This document shows positions 10,000 to 21,880 of a stretch of 64,000 nt of DNA, piece after piece. Source of the DNA: Massospora cicadina (lineage: Eukaryota > Entomophthoromycota > Entomophthoromycetes > Entomophthorales > Entomophthoraceae); contig JAKSZP010009196.1 in the NCBI GenBank assembly GCA_022478985.1, positions 1 through 64,000 of the forward strand, written 5' to 3'. Made by a program: the position numbers and the translations under genes. Within the stretch, counting starts at the first letter, position 1, and each line of letters begins with the position of its first letter. The notes under the pieces are model-generated. The model saw only the letters and a program-made list of their open reading frames with translations. It ran no database searches and was not told the origin of the DNA.

Positions 10000-11400
10000 A
10001 TGGGCCGTGAACCATATGATTGATAGAATCATAGAGTTGGCTAGCGTGACCTTTCCTGTTAGACCTGTTTAGTGTCCATGTAAGGAGTCAATGCGTTTTG
10101 TTATTCTGTCTAGAAGTTGATTTTCCATCATGGAGTTGGCGTAACCTCCTGCTTCCAACCATACTCTCAAGTGACGAACAGGACCAGCTGTTGGCTTGGT
10201 GGTGAATGGAAGTTTCTAGCGAGGTCGTTGCTAATTTTCGCCTCCTATGCCTGGTGAGGAGTCTTGATGTATTAGTTTGTTGGCCCTGGTTAGATGGCAT
10301 CCACTGGGTCTGATATTTCCCCAGGAGTATAATTTCCGCTTTCTCAGTGTTAAGTGATGCATTACTTATGGCTGAATAGGCTTGAATTATCTTTTTCAAA
10401 TCTGCAAGCGTCCTGAATTTTGGATATGTCCACCACACAATCATCAGCGAAGGCCATCATTTTTTTGGTGGTTGGCCCCTGACGTTGATTCCTTTGAAAA
10501 GTGTGTTTGTATTTCGGATTAAGGGGTCTAAGCTAAAATTGTAGAGTAGAGGGATTAAGGGGTCTCCTTGTTTGAGTCCTCTCTGTGAGATGACTGGGTT
10601 GGTTAAGAAGCCTGCTCCCCACACATCCATGGTAGCAGACTCTGTGAACAACATTACCCAGTTTATGAATCTATTTGGGAGCTTGAATTTTTGAAGGCAG
10701 GCCCTAAGATAGGTCCAGTTCACCCTGTCATATGCCTTTTGTTGTTCTAAAAAACAAGTGCTCCAGAGGTTTTGGATTGGCAGACATTTGCAACTGTGTG
10801 TATGTTGTCCCATATGGATCTTCTTGGAACAAATCCATATTGTGATGGGGATTTCACATGGGTTGCAATTTCTCCTAGTCGTTTGGCCATAATTTTTGTA
10901 AAAATTTTTGTATCTGTGTTGGTTAGGGAAATTAGGCGCCAGTTGGAGAGGTCTAATCTATCTCCTTTTTTGAATAAAGTGACCGTGTAGGCTTCTTTGC
11001 CTCCAGGTAGGAGGCATGTTTCCATAATACACTTGCTCATTGAAGCTAGAAGAATGTTAGAAATGTTAGTAATTTTTTATAAAATTCATAGGGAATCCCA
11101 TCAGGTCCAGGGCATTTCCTCTTGGTGCACCGCGTAATACTTCCCATAATTCCTCGCATGGTATTAAGTTATTTAAATTGTTATTTTGGGCTGCAGTGTC
11201 AATATGTGTGCTTCTAAGGAATTTTTGATTTTTTCTAGTTCGACCAGCTCAGATTTATACAATTTTATATAAAACCTGTGCACTTTGGTCATGACTTCTT
11301 TGGGTGTTTCCACTATAGATTTGTCCAGTTGATGGACCTGTGTGCAAGCTATCGTATTTTTCTGGGCGTGGAATTGGTATAAAAGTAGCGCGAGCAAGTT
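10000..11400 (-). pseudogene. LINE2 ORF2: reverse transcriptase
   Basis: Reading right to left, the fragments are 11173-11397 (linker, HAQKNTIACTQVHQLDKS), 10747-11040 (LLPGGKEAYTVTLFKKGDRL and NWRLISLTNTDTKIFTKIM), 10457-10813 (LEQQKAYDRVNWTYLRACLQ, then RGLKQGDPLIPLLYNFSLDP) and 10088-10444. These are RT blocks 1 to 5. The catalytic Phe-Ala-Asp-Asp is intact at 10440-10451, just inside a frameshift. The enzyme copies the element RNA at the nicked target site. At least three frameshifts make this copy inactive. Confidence 0.85.
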
Positions 11401-12480
11401 TCTCCATCTCTTATGTTTTTGCCTTTATATTAAACTCTAACTCAGTGTTGGTGTTCATGGATCAGGGTATTTAGTGAGCAGAAACCTCCGCCCATTTGTG
11501 ACCCCATCCAGGGCTGTATCCCGTGCTTGGTACATTGTCTTCCAGATGGTCAATTTAAGCCAAGGTATGTTTGATAATGGCTGAAACTACCCTGTGTCTT
11601 CTGGATGATATATGTGCAATTTGTTGGGTTGTTATTTTTTTAAAGTTTTCCTAGGTGGTTAGTGGGTCCAAGCAAAAAGGTGTTTGAAAATCCTAGGTTG
11701 AGGAAATTTCTCCATCCAGAATTAAAATTCCAAGTCAGCTAAACTTTCTGGGCGTATTCTGCACCATCTGGGTGCTTGGGTACTTGATTCCGCCAGTTTG
11801 TAAGACACCGAAACAAGCTGATGGTCAGAAAATTCGATTTTTGTAGTTTTAAATTTTTGAACCTAGTGATGGAAAATTATTGGTGCGAGTATTAGGTCTA
11901 TCATTGACATAGAGACAAGTGTACCATTGTGTACATGTGGGCATGTCATGTTTTGTATCAGGGATAGCCTTTTTGGTAGTGGATCATATAGTCTCAGGGT
12001 GGCCTTTAGTACGCGGAGTTTCACTTGCCCTTGTGGTATCTCCGTTGTGTATGGCCATAGGTCCATATCTGGGTTGATCCAGCAGTTCATGTCTCCCATT
12101 ATGAAGGTATTTGCTGGTAGATTTAGCTGTGTTAGGGCTGTTATAAATTCTCTTTTGGTCATGTGCACCATTCAGGGCATACACACTAGCTATTGTGTGC
12201 ACTTTGGTGTGCCAAGAGAAGGTTATGGCAAGTACGCGGCCATCCAGGAACAAATTTTTATTTATAAATTTATAGTTTTGGTTTGCATGTACTATCACCC
12301 CACAGTGTTGTGACCAAAATGATATTGTTGGGAGGAGCATTTTTCCCCATGCCTCCTCCTCTCACTGTGGAAAGTGGGTTTCCTGCACCGCCAGGATATC
12401 CACAGGTGGGTTTCATAGGAGACTCAACTTCTTGGCCCAGGACGTTAAGGTATTGAGTCCCACTATGTTCAGTGTCCCTA
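11401..12480 (-). pseudogene. LINE2 ORF2: APE-type endonuclease domain
   Basis: The minus strand near 12450-12360 reads NIVGLNTLTSWAKKLSLL and VDILAVQETHF, the usual N-terminus of an apurinic-endonuclease-like domain with its metal-binding Glu. Next come CGVIVHANQNYKFINKN (12300), ASVYALNGAHDQKR (12180) and FIMGDMNCWINPDMDLWPYT (about 12110-12060), the catalytic GDMN block. A late piece with SMSMIDLILAP (about 11900) is the D-H-I-L block. The domain nicks target DNA. Its frame is broken in several places. Confidence 0.8.
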
Positions 12481-12483
12481 TCT

Positions 12484-13927
12484 CTACTGAGACGCCCAAT
12501 GCGCCTCAAGAGTGGTTAGCAGGGCCTCCGGTGCTACTCCCTCACTCACATTACTCTCCAATGCATCTCTGCTGTGAAGAGCATAACCATAAGTAGGAGT
12601 TGGGGTGTATTCTGCCCCTTTTGTTGCCGCTGTTTTTGCTCCTCTCTTGGCTTTGCTTGGTTTCATTTTATCATTGTGGTGCACTTGTGTGCTTTTATTA
12701 GCCACATTATTTTCTTGTTCATTCCATTGTTTATTTTTCTTTCCCAAATCGGTTAAATCCTGCAATTTTGGTGAGTGCGCTGAAACCCAGTTTTGCTGCA
12801 TTTATTTCCAAATTGGGTTCCACCAAATTCAATCTGGTTGAATTGGGTGCTTGGTTTTCTGAGGGATCTGATTGATTCATTGACTCATATTCTTCCATGT
12901 CTTCCTGGATCTGCTCCAGTGATATGTATCATTCCACCGAGGCCTTTGCCTTGGCTGCGACTCAGCTTGCAAGCTTGTTTGGCCATTTTTTATTCTTTTA
13001 GGGAAATAGGGTCAATTATTTTATATTGCCCGTGTTCTCCCCAGTTAAAAGCTTTTGTTGTATCTATGCTTTTGGCATACTCTGATTTGTCTTCGCCCAT
13101 TTCCTCTTCACAGAATTCCTTTTCTCTCAGGCCTTCTTTTAGGAGGCAAGCGTGAATCTTGTGCCCAAAGGCCTGGCAGTGGTTGCATATGGGGGGGTGC
13201 GCTTTCCACTGTTGCGCAGAACAGCTAGGATTTTTCCCATCAATGGTGAAGGATGCTATGTGAGGGATTTTTGTAATATTCTCTACTAAATCCTGGTTTG
13301 GGGAAATCGCTATTGCCTTCCCAGTGCTAAGGGTTGGCATCAGCTGGAATCTTTGCATCTCAAATTCTTTGATTTCTCCATAGGCTTCCAATCCTTCTCG
13401 TAAATGACTTTCAACTACTGTGCATGCCAACGTGGTCAGAAGATAATCAAAAATAATAAAATGTCTTTTGATTCATTCCAACGGTGTGTTTGGTTGGTAC
13501 CAAATGCTGTCCATTGGGAAGGTTGAGTACTACTCTGACCTTTACTGCTTTGTTCACTTCTTCCACAGTTTCAAACCTAAGATCTACCCAACCTCTGCGG
13601 TTAGTATGGGTTGTTAAGTACACCACATGCGGGAAAAATTCATGTTGGGCTTCGCCAAACTTTTCCCACATTGTCGGTGTTTCTACACCCAGGAAAACTC
13701 ATATCCCATGTTCCACTGACAACAGTGGTTACTATTGGGATACTTTCATATAACTGCAGTATCCAACAAAAAATTAACGAAACTAAAGGGGGTGCCACCT
13801 TGGGTTTTTAATTTTTACTGAGATTTTCATTTGTACCTGTGCGCTTGGTACCTTTGGATGGTGCAGGTCCAGGTCTGCTGCCCTTTACCGCGTTTGCCCA
13901 GCTCTTTTCTTTATTATTCATACTCAT
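12484..13927 (-). pseudogene. LINE2 ORF1: gag-like nucleic-acid-binding protein
   Basis: The probable start is the ATG at 13927 (MSMNNKEKSWANAVKGS), parallel to MSGSSWASKVKG in LINE3. A first stop follows within 50 codons. The middle (13447-13671) contains VWEKFGEAQHEFFPHVVYL-type text and RGWVDLRFETVEEVNKAVKV. Fragment 12990-13430 contains EAYGEIKEFEMQRFQLMP, GKAIAISPN and the intact knuckle CNHCQAFGHKIHAC. The C-terminal piece 12484-12801 is basic and low in complexity. ORF1 proteins of this class bind the element RNA. Confidence 0.8.
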
Positions 13928-14041
13928 CTCACCTGGTATTGATTATCAAATTGTACTGTTTGAGTTGAATTGTATTACTAAAAGTGATAGTAATAGGAAA
14001 GAAAAGTTCTGAGAACTCGAATAACTTACTAAGAAAGATTT

Positions 14042-14058
14042 AATAATCTGACATTTTT
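14042..14058. repeat. Target-site duplication of LINE2, right copy
   Basis: AATAATCTGACATTTTT, partner of 8739-8755. Element D pol resumes here at the codons for DIFAKHNYTL. Confidence 0.85.
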
Positions 14059-14760
14059 GCTAAGCACAATTATACTTTGATAAGATGAAAGGAGTTATGC
14101 ATTCCGTTGAAAATTGTGATCACCTTCCTAGTTGTGCCAAGCCCTATTGTAAGTCTAAAGTGGAAGAAGCCCAAGTTACCAAAGAAATGCATCAATTATT
14201 GGAGGCTGGGTTATTGAAACCCTCTAATAGCCCTTGGGCATCTCCGTTGCTGTTGATTAAGAAGAAAGATGGTTTTCATAAAGCGGTTATGGATTATCAA
14301 AGACTGAACGCTATCACTCAATGAGACAGATATACTTTGCCTAGTATCAATGATTCTCTTAGGTTATTGGCTGGATCAACTTACTTTTCAGCCATATCCT
14401 TAGCTAGTGGATACTGGAAATTAAATTATACCCGGCAGATCAAGCTAAATGTGCCCTAATATCCAGTGAAGGTCTATTTGAACCAACTTGGATGCCTCAA
14501 GGATTGAGCAACGTCCCAGCCACTTTCCAAAGAGCTATGGATGGTATGTTACGGGACCTAAAGCTTACTTGTGCTTTGGTATATCTTGATGATATTACCA
14601 TGTTTTCCAAAACATTTACCAAACATTTTGGCCAACTTAAAGAAGGTTTCAGGGGAATTCAAAGTTCTTCCTTAAAGCTCAAACCTTCTAAATTCCAATT
14701 TTTCAAAATGAAATGGAGTTTTTAGGACATCAGGTATTTGCTAAAGGGATTTGACCCCTT
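14059..14760 (+). pseudogene. Element D: reverse transcriptase
   Basis: The first open part (14085-14324) reads QVTKEMHQLLEAGLLKPSNS and then SPLLLIKKKDGFHKAVMDYQ, RT blocks 1 and 2 of Ty3/gypsy. A stop and a shift follow; the text between (LASGYW, DQAKCAL) remains recognisable. The next open part (14492-14725) reads MPQGLSNVPATFQRAMDGML and VYLDDITMFSKTF, with an intact catalytic YLDD at 14582-14593. This is the second half of the pol that LINE2 split. It has at least two lesions. Confidence 0.9.
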
Positions 14761-15440
14761 GCAGATAAAGTTCAAGCTATCCATAGAATGCCTCCTCCTA
14801 ACTCTCTGTGGGATATTCAAGTCTTTCTCAGTATGGTTGGGCATTATCGGCAATTTATACCCAAATTTGCTGATATGGCTGAACAACTATTCTATCTATA
14901 CAAAAAGGAGTGTCCATTGAGTGGAGTTCATCTCAGGAACAGTTATTCAAATCCCTGCGAACTGCCTTGACTAAGGCACCTGTTTAAATTATTTTTAATT
15001 ATGATAAGCCTTTTTTATTACATACCAATGCAAGCAATGTTGCTATTAGGGATATCTTATCTTAGTGTGATGAGGAGCAGAAGGACCATCCCGTTGCATA
15101 TTATAGCAAAACCTTGTCCAAAGCTGAACGAAATTACAGTGTAACTGAGTGGGAGTGTTTGGCTGTAATTCTAGCAATCAAGCATTTCCATCCCTTCTTA
15201 TATGGTAACCATTTTACTGTCAATACCAACTATTCTTCTTTAAGATGGTTGCAGAATATGAAGGATCCTGACGAGAGATTGTATCGTTGGCCTTAAGATT
15301 GCAGAACTACAATTTTTCCATTGTTCATCATTCAAGTGCTCAACATCAGAATGCAGATGGGTTGTCCTTGACTGCCTATTCTGACTATGGAAGTGGAGAA
15401 GAAAAAATGACTATACAACCTTATTGGGCGACCTAAGTTG
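14761..15440 (+). pseudogene. Element D: RT thumb and RNase H
   Basis: The thumb part is seen in FLSMVGHYRQFIPKFADMAE (14825-14885). RNase H follows with LLHTNASNVAI (first Asp changed to Asn, about 15015), SKAERNYSVTEWECLAVILA (15114-15175; Glu of the active site present) and HFTVNTNYSSLRWLQNMKDP (the second Asp also Asn). RNase H removes the RNA template during cDNA synthesis. Two Asp to Asn changes and several stops show that it is dead. Confidence 0.8.
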
Positions 15441-15479
15441 TGGAATCAAGATTGAAGAAGATCAAGCCTATTTAAATCT

Positions 15480-16610
15480 GTAATTAAAGATAGTATGCTT
15501 TGGAGGGAGCTTTATATAAGAAGCTCAAATCCAAGTGGGTACCCTTTTTACACCCAAACTCAAGATTTCAGGCTGACATAGAAGGACATGAGCAAGTAGA
15601 TATAGTGGGTTGAAGAAAACTCAAGAATGATTGAAGACCCAATATTATTGGGATAATATGACTAAATTTATCTGAGAGACCCTTGACTCATGTCTTGTTT
15701 GTAAAATTCATGGGATTACCAACCAAACTTATCATCATCAAGTTATTCCACCGACTAAAGCGTTTTAAGTGAGAATCATTGATATGGTAGGTCCTTTTCC
15801 TCATGGATTACATGGCCACCAGTATATTATTATGGCTTTTGACCATTTAACTAAATGGGTTGAGGCCATTTCTATTACCACTCCCTCAGCTAAAACTACT
15901 GCGCTATTCTTATATCAACATATAATCTCTCAACATGGGTGTCCTAAGGTCCTTATGTCAGATAATGGGACTAACTTCACCTCGCAACTTGTCAAGGAAT
16001 TATCTAAATTATTAAAACTCTACCCAACAATACAGCATTCCATACAATTCCTCGTGAATGGGGCCATTGAACGAGTTAATGGGACTTTAGTTTTGATTTT
16101 AAGAAAATGGATTCTACTGATCCATCCAGTGGAATTTCTATTTGCCTAGTGCTTTGTTTGCATATTGGATAGAATATCATCAAACTATTAAGATGTCGCC
16201 TTTCAAATACCTATATTTGGGCGAGACCCCTTAGCCCCTTCTAGTGTGCAAGCCATACTTGGAGAAAGCATACCACAAAATTCTGATCTAATTTAAAAAA
16301 ATCTGGCAGATAAGATTATTCGTCTTCACGCCCAAGATGTGAAATTGATTGAAGTAACTACTCAAAGAGAGACTCAAAGAATAATCAACATAAACCCGCT
16401 TTACCTGAATATCAAATTGGAGATTATGCTATGTATTACCACCCTTGACCTGGTGGGCAAAATGAGAAGTTAGGAACCGACTGATTTGGTCCTTATTGAG
16501 TTATATTTCAAAGAGGACTAGAATACTTGATTGTTCATGTTGATACTGTCATAGTGATAAATTTTATCCACCCTAGGTTTTAAATAATTCATCATCCTCT
16601 GCAATCAAAT
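15480..16610 (+). pseudogene. Element D: integrase
   Basis: The zinc-binding part near 15580-15720 is eroded (SCLVCKIHG keeps a CX2C). The core is open at 15769-16149 (126 aa): DMVGPFPHGLHGHQY with the first Asp, YIIMAFDHLTKWVEAISI, MSDNGTNFTS with the second Asp, and NGAIERVNGTL with the Glu, so the DDE triad is present. The C-terminal part after 16150 has stops but keeps pieces of the GPY/F region (FGPYWVI near 16485). The gene ends just before the 3' LTR at 16624; the purine-rich TCTTGAGTGGTAAG before it is the likely polypurine tract. Confidence 0.85.
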
Positions 16611-16623
16611 CTTGAGTGGTAAG

Positions 16624-16721
16624 TGTCAGTATTTTGCCAAATTTTCTTGCCTCCAGAGATTTTACTATATTAGTTCCCCAGCTTCATTGGAAGTAGAGCT
16701 TAATTTATCTCAATCTATTAA
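16624..16721 (+). repeat. Element D: 3' LTR, first part
   Basis: It begins TGTCAGTATTTTGCC and matches 5279-5376. LINE3 interrupts it after 98 bases; the second part is at 21995-22238. Together they give 342 bp against 345 bp for the 5' LTR. Confidence 0.9.
16703..16721. repeat. Target-site duplication of LINE3, left copy
   Basis: ATTTATCTCAATCTATTAA matches ATTTATCTCAATCTATCAA at 21976-21994 in 18 of 19 bases. The uninterrupted form is present once in the other D LTR near 5357. Confidence 0.9.
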
Positions 16722-16787
16722 TTTTTTTATTTGGGGAAGGCTGACCAGGGGACGGACGCTTTTGATAAGACACTAAAAAACAAAACT

Positions 16788-17760
16788 TCAGCGAGAGGAG
16801 GGCACCCCGGAGAAGCAAACACTATCTCCTGTTGCCAGCGGGAACGCCAAGAGAAGGGAGGGGGTAACCTGTGCAGGGGCTTGCTCCACTATTGAGCATG
16901 TATGTAGGAAAGTGTCTGAAACTATGAACCAAACTGGGAACCAGGATGAGACCAACTGGTGGCGACGTGATGGGAGGTACCCAAACATCCACGCTTGAAA
17001 GTGGTCCACTAGGTGCGACTGGAACCGGCGTAAATCTTCCTGAAGGTTGGGAGCGGAGCCTGAGATAGCATCTAAGACAATCGTGTGTATAGTCCACATG
17101 ACGATTGTGATTACCAAGGAAAGGAGGGAGGGTGGAAGAGGGGAAGCCATGGATAAAGCAAACATGTCCTTAGACAGGCTGAAGGGCTGTGCCTGATCCT
17201 GGTGAAACAGACGTTGCACCTCATGACATATCGCTTTTGATGTAGGGCACTCTTCCAGGCAGTGAACCAGCGTTCCATACTGGCCAAACACGACAAAGGA
17301 TGAGTAGAAAACGTTAGAGCGTTTGGCAGTATGGTATACCCATCTCAAGCAGCGCCACACATAGGAATGAATATGCTGTTGCAGAAGAGGGTGGTGGGAG
17401 TACTTCCAAATGGTTTTCTGGGTATCTAAGGGGTAGGGGATGTCCATCATGTCCAGGTAGTCCACCCTGGCCATGGTAGGGGGTCTCATTGGTATCACTC
17501 CTTTCAGAATGTAAAAAGTCCTTGTACCTCCTGGGTGAACCAAGGAGAGGGACGCCCCCTCTGGGCAGTGTGCCCACGGATGAAAATTCTTTACTCAGCG
17601 CTCCACAAGGAAAGGAGGATCTTTTTGGAATGGGCGACGTCCCATGTGGGCCCAGAGCAGAAGGATGTGAGGCAAGGTACTTTAACAGAGAGTGGGGGTG
17701 GGAAGGATTGGTGAGGCCCAGGGCGCGAGAGAAGTTAGAGCAGGCCATGCGGGACCAGTG
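16788..17760 (-). pseudogene. LINE3 ORF2: C-terminal region with degenerate zinc motif
   Basis: The open stretch 16788-17543 (251 aa) encodes RVDYLDMMDIPYPLDTQKTI, then HIHSYVWRCLRWVYHTAKRS, a damaged zinc motif (VVFGQYGTLVHCLEECP, where LINE1 has CAVCGGEGFLHHRLETC), IVMWTIHTIVLDAISGSAPN, HFQAWMFGYL, LVSSWFPVWF and TFLHTCS. Fragment 17314-17748 supplies the preceding ACSNFSRALGLTNPSHPHSL and YLASHPSALGPHGTSP. All these blocks recur in LINE1 and LINE2. The function of the part beyond the zinc motif is unknown to me. Its length could mislead a gene finder into calling a host gene. Confidence 0.8.
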
Positions 17761-19200
17761 ATGGGCTGAGATCGTAGGGTTAGTGATGGCAGCAATCCAG
17801 GTGCCAAGGATTTTGGCAGCATGGGCCTAAAAGTTGAGCAGGCCCCTACCACCACTATGGCGAGGGCCAAACATGACATCCAGGCGCACCGGTGGTGAGC
17901 GGCCTAACCAAAGCCACCCTTGTAGAAGGGTGTATAGTGACTTGAAGAAACAAGGGGATAAGACTATAGCATGGGCCCCAAACCAAACTTTAGAGAGGAG
18001 CATAGAGTTGGCTATCACTACCCTGCCTGTAAGGGAGGTGTGATGGACTTTGAGGGAAACTATGCGTTATGTAACGTTGTCCAGGATATGGTTTTCCATC
18101 ACCATTGGGGAGTACCCTCCTGCCTCCAGCCACACCCCCAAATGGCGGACTGGGCCAACGGTGGGGCGTAGCACAAAGGGGAGCATGAGCGGGGTGGAGT
18201 GGGGTGGGCAGGGCAAGCGATCCCATGCGCTAGTTGATGAGGCAGGTAGAAAATGGGGCGCTGGGGCCCAGCAGGTTTGATACCAACCAAGGAGAACAAT
18301 TTCTGTTTTTGTAGCGTTAAGCGCAGCATTACTTACACTGGATTAAACCTGAATAGTAGCTTCAAGCACGCGTGTATAATATTTGTTAGACACCCCAACC
18401 ACACATTCATCGGCAAACGCCAACGTCTTGACAGGTGCTTAGCCTTGCACATGGACACCAGTAAGGCGGGTATTCACAATTCGAAGAAGTGGGTCAAGGC
18501 TGAAGTTATAAAAGAGTGGGCTAAGAGGGTCCCCTTAGCGTAGGCCCCTTTGAGGTCGGACTACATCTGTGAGGAAACCAGTACCACGCACAGCCATTGT
18601 GGCGGATTCTGTTAGCAACATCACCCAATTAATGAAGCAAAGGGGGAGGCGGAACTTATGGAGGCATACTCTGAGGTACTCCCAGTTGACTCTATCATAG
18701 GCCTTCTGCTGGTCTAAAAACACAAGTGCTCCAGAGGCTGTGGATTGAAAGACGTTGGCTACGGCGTGTATATTTCCCAAATCGACCTTTTGGGGATGAA
18801 ACTGAATTGTTCAGGGAAAATGAGAGCAGAGGCAACATCCCCTAGATGGTTAGCCATGATTTTAGTAAAAAAAATTCTGTGTTAGTGAGTGAAATGGGGC
18901 TCCATTTGGACAAGTCCAGCTTGTCCTTTCTTGTACAATGTAATTGTGAAGGCCTCTTGCCCTCCAGGAAGAAGGCGCGTTTCTAGAAGGCATTGGTTTA
19001 GATAGGCAAGCAGCATTTGAGGAAAAATCTTTGAAGTACTTCTTATAGAACTCATAAGGGATGTCGCCTGGGTCTGAGCATTTTCTATATGGTGCACCAT
19101 GAACGGCGGACCAAAGTTCATCCCAAGTAATCAAATTCATCAACTCCGGGAATTAGGAAATGGTGCAGATGTGTGAACTTTTGAAAAAAGTTTCCATTTT
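17761..19200 (-). pseudogene. LINE3 ORF2: reverse transcriptase and post-RT region
   Basis: Minus-strand fragments give WSAVHGAPYRKCSDPGDIPY and TSWTCPNGAPF-type text (18862-19143), VAN-QSTASGALVFLDQQKA (18535-18780), YDRVNWEYLRVCLHKF and VRGTGFLTDVVRPQRGLR. The catalytic box at 18406-18417 reads Phe-Ala-Asp-Glu instead of Phe-Ala-Asp-Asp. Past the RT, SMLLSKVWFGAHAIVLSP and GWLWLGRSPPVRLDVMFGP (17827-18018) match LINE1 (IQGWLWPGSHPPIRMETLF). Frameshifts occur throughout. ORFs on the plus strand in this interval are antisense shadows. Confidence 0.8.
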
Positions 19201-20470
19201 AGCTGTTGGAATTGGATCATATTAATACATTTGTTGTAATAATTTTTACCTTTGATTGCCACTTTAGCTGGAGTATCTATGATGGAGTGGTCTGACCATC
19301 TCACCTGTGTGCAGGCCAAACTCTGGTGCGGTGCAAAGAATTTTTGAAAAAAGTAAGTGGAGCATGTATCGCCTGCTGTAATATGCTTTGCTTAAAATTG
19401 AACACAAACCCAATGCTTGTGTTGTCTCACCAGTGCGTTGAGGCGGGTGGACACCTCCACCCACTTGTGACCCCAAGCTGGGCTGTAGCCTGCAGCAAGG
19501 ACGTTAGACTCCAGGTGGTCAAACTCTGCAGTGTGCGCAAAATGACTGCTGAGGCAGCTTTTGAGCAGTGGGAGGAGAGGTGGCGATCCTGGTGGATTAT
19601 GTTCACCTTGAAGGTTGACCAGGTGGAAATCTGATATGCATATAAATGGCGTGACAAACTCTGGATCCAAGGTCACAGATATCACCCATGAGGAAAATCT
19701 TGCAACACAATTTTGGCTGGGTGGAGTTTGCACCATTTCAGCGCCTGGGCTGCTGGACTGGATAAACAGAAGGAAATTGATACCATCCTGTGGTCAAAGA
19801 AATTAATTTTTGTTATGCTGAAGTAAAAATTTTGGGTTTATAATTTCAATGGCACAAGAATAAGGTCAATGCGGGTCATGGAACTTAGCTGGCCATTGTG
19901 TACGTGGGGGTGCAGCATGTTAGTGAGTAGTGGAGCATGGCGCGGCAAAGTATCAAACAACCCTAGGGCGGCTTTGAGAATGCAAAGTTCAACGTGCCCT
20001 TTGGGGGTGTAGGTGATGAGGGTCAGCGGTCTGTGAATGGGTTCATCCAGTAGTTCATGTCACCAACAAAAAATGGGTCAGGGGGTATCAGAAGGGAATT
20101 AACTGCGAAGAAAAATTCCCAACGTCCTCATGCACAGGTGGGGGTGTAAATGTTAATGACAGCGTGCACTTTGTCATCCCACAAAAAGGAAACAACAAGG
20201 ACGTGGCCATTTAGGTATGTCTTTGATAATATATAAATTTAAAACTATGGGTCACTCAAACTAGCACCCCACAGTGCATAGACCAAAAGGAGAGTGAAGG
20301 GAAAGCATGGTTTTCCATGATTCCTCAGTACCGCACAGTTAGTGGGTTTCCTGAATGGACAGGATGTCCATGGGTAAATTATTTTGTAAAAAACTCAGTT
20401 TACTAGCCTGGGATGGTGAAGCCTTGAGTCCAGCGATGTTCAACATCCCTAAAATAAAGACTCCCCCCCC
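19201..20470 (-). pseudogene. LINE3 ORF2: APE-type endonuclease domain and linker
   Basis: The minus strand near 20450-20340 reads MLNIAGLKASPSQASKLSFL and MDILSIQETH. Later pieces near 20060 (VGDMNYWMNPFTD-like) and 19900 (MLHPHVHNGQLSS) match the endonuclease of LINE1 and LINE2. The linker (19392-19736) contains FDHLESNVLAAGYSPAWGHK and VEVSTRLNALVRQHKHWVCV, matching LDHLEINTLRSGYSPNWGRK of LINE1. The domain is heavily frameshifted. Confidence 0.75.
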
Positions 20471-20739
20471 ATTGCACCTTAGGTGCAAGGGGAAGGGAAC
20501 CTATGCCCTTCAGCCTTCTCTTTTTCAGCATCTCGCTATGTTGCAGCATGGGTATTCTGTGCTTTGGAGTATGTGTCAGAGTGGGAAGCTTTAGAAGTGG
20601 GTTTTGCGTTGGCTTTTGCCTTCTGCTTTTTCCCAACTGTGGGATGAGTTTATTGCGTTGTTTGCATTTTTGGTGCACCAATGCTTGGAGGTGGAATTTC
20701 AGCAGGATTATTGGTGAGCGACTCAGTCCTAATTAATGC

Positions 20740-21880
20740 TGCACATTGGTCAGGTGAAACTGATTTGTCTATCAGGTTTTCAGCTTGGGTGGCCCAATTG
20801 GCTTAGGCGTCCCAATCTGATTGGTTGAGAGATTCGCAAGCTGCTTCCACCATGAAAGTCTCAATGTCCTCTTGGAGCTGGGCAGGTAGGATTGCGGACG
20901 CGGTCTTGGCCGCCTCCTTGAGGGCCTGTTTGGCCTTCTTCCACTCTTGTGGGGACACAGGTTTTACTAGATTGTAGCAGCATTGTGCTCCCCACGAGAA
21001 GGCTTCATTGGTGTCTAGTGTTGGTTCATAGTGGACTTTTGCACCGCACATTGCATCTGAGAGAATTTTAGTTTGAGTAATGCCCTCCTTGGAGGTGCAG
21101 GTATGGGCCTTGTGGCCAAAAGTGTGACAGAAAGTGCAGATAGGAGGCGCGCTATCCACGGTGACCCTGAATGGATGGGCGTTCTGCCCATTGATTTTGA
21201 CATAAGTGGTGTGTGGAATTTGTGTCAAATCCTCTGCTATCCCCACGAATGGGGTGAGAACAGCAATTGCTTCACCCATGCACAGGCTTGGCATGAGCGT
21301 AAAGTGCTGCATTTTAAAGGATTGTATTTCTCTGTATATGGCAAGCCTAGCCTTCAGGTGGTGCTCTAGCGCAGTGCGCTTGACTGTTAAAGGTAGGAAG
21401 TCAAAATTCACAAGTAATTGATTTGATTTAGTCCATTGGGTGCACTTTGTTTCAAATACCTGTTAACCATCCGGGAGGTCCACTACTACTTTCACCTTTG
21501 AAGCTTCATCCGCCACTTCCTTATATTTGAAGACAAGATCCAGCCAACCACATGGCATGGAGTGGGGTGCGACGTACACCACGTTTGGGAAATGTGTGTG
21601 TACGTCTCCACAAAACATCTCCCAAAGCGCCGTTTGCTGAATATCCAGGAAAACATGCACCCCATGTTCCACCAAAAATAGTGGTTGGGAGTGCAGCATA
21701 TTTGAAAACTGGTTGCAGCGCACTTGCCAGGCCAGAATTTCTGGGGAATTGATAACAGCTAGTTTTTTTATTACTAATTTCATCTATTCCGCCGGACTCA
21801 CTGGGGCTTTTATGAAATTTAACTGACGTGAGGCCAACACCTGTGCCCTTAACTTTACTCGCCCAACTACTCCCTGACAT
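20740..21880 (-). pseudogene. LINE3 ORF1: gag-like protein with CCHC knuckle
   Basis: The likely start is ATG at 21880 (MSGSSWASKVKGTGVG). The middle part, 21463-21783, carries VEHGVHVFLDIQQTALWEMF and PCGWLDLVFKYKEVADEASK, equal in position to MGCGWINIGFKTADEVDAAA of LINE1. The 202-aa open stretch 20803-21411 has AIYREIQSFKMQHFTLMPSL, GEAIAVLTPF and an intact knuckle CTFCHTFGHKAHTC, then an acidic C-terminus. One frameshift near 21430-21470 separates the halves. It should bind the element RNA. Confidence 0.85.

Larger units (their letters stand above)
8756..14041 (-). mobile_element. LINE2: full-length non-LTR retrotransposon, 5.29 kb
   Basis: The element lies on the minus strand between two 15/17-matching target-site duplications. 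It has ORF1 (12484-13927) with a CCHC knuckle and ORF2 (about 8890-12480) with an APE-type endonuclease, reverse transcriptase and a C-terminal region. The 3' end (left side) carries the block GTCCCCTGGTCGACCTTCCCC followed by an A-rich tail, shared with LINE1 and LINE3. The layout resembles Tad-like or I-like fungal LINEs, but I did not see an RNase H domain. All frames are interrupted. Mobilisation is by target-primed reverse transcription. It is the oldest looking of the three LINE copies, judged by its duplication. Confidence 0.9.

Noticed and set aside
16788..17543. 251-aa ORF as a possible host gene
   Set aside because: It is the C-terminal part of LINE3 ORF2: the same blocks occur in LINE1 and LINE2 at the same place.
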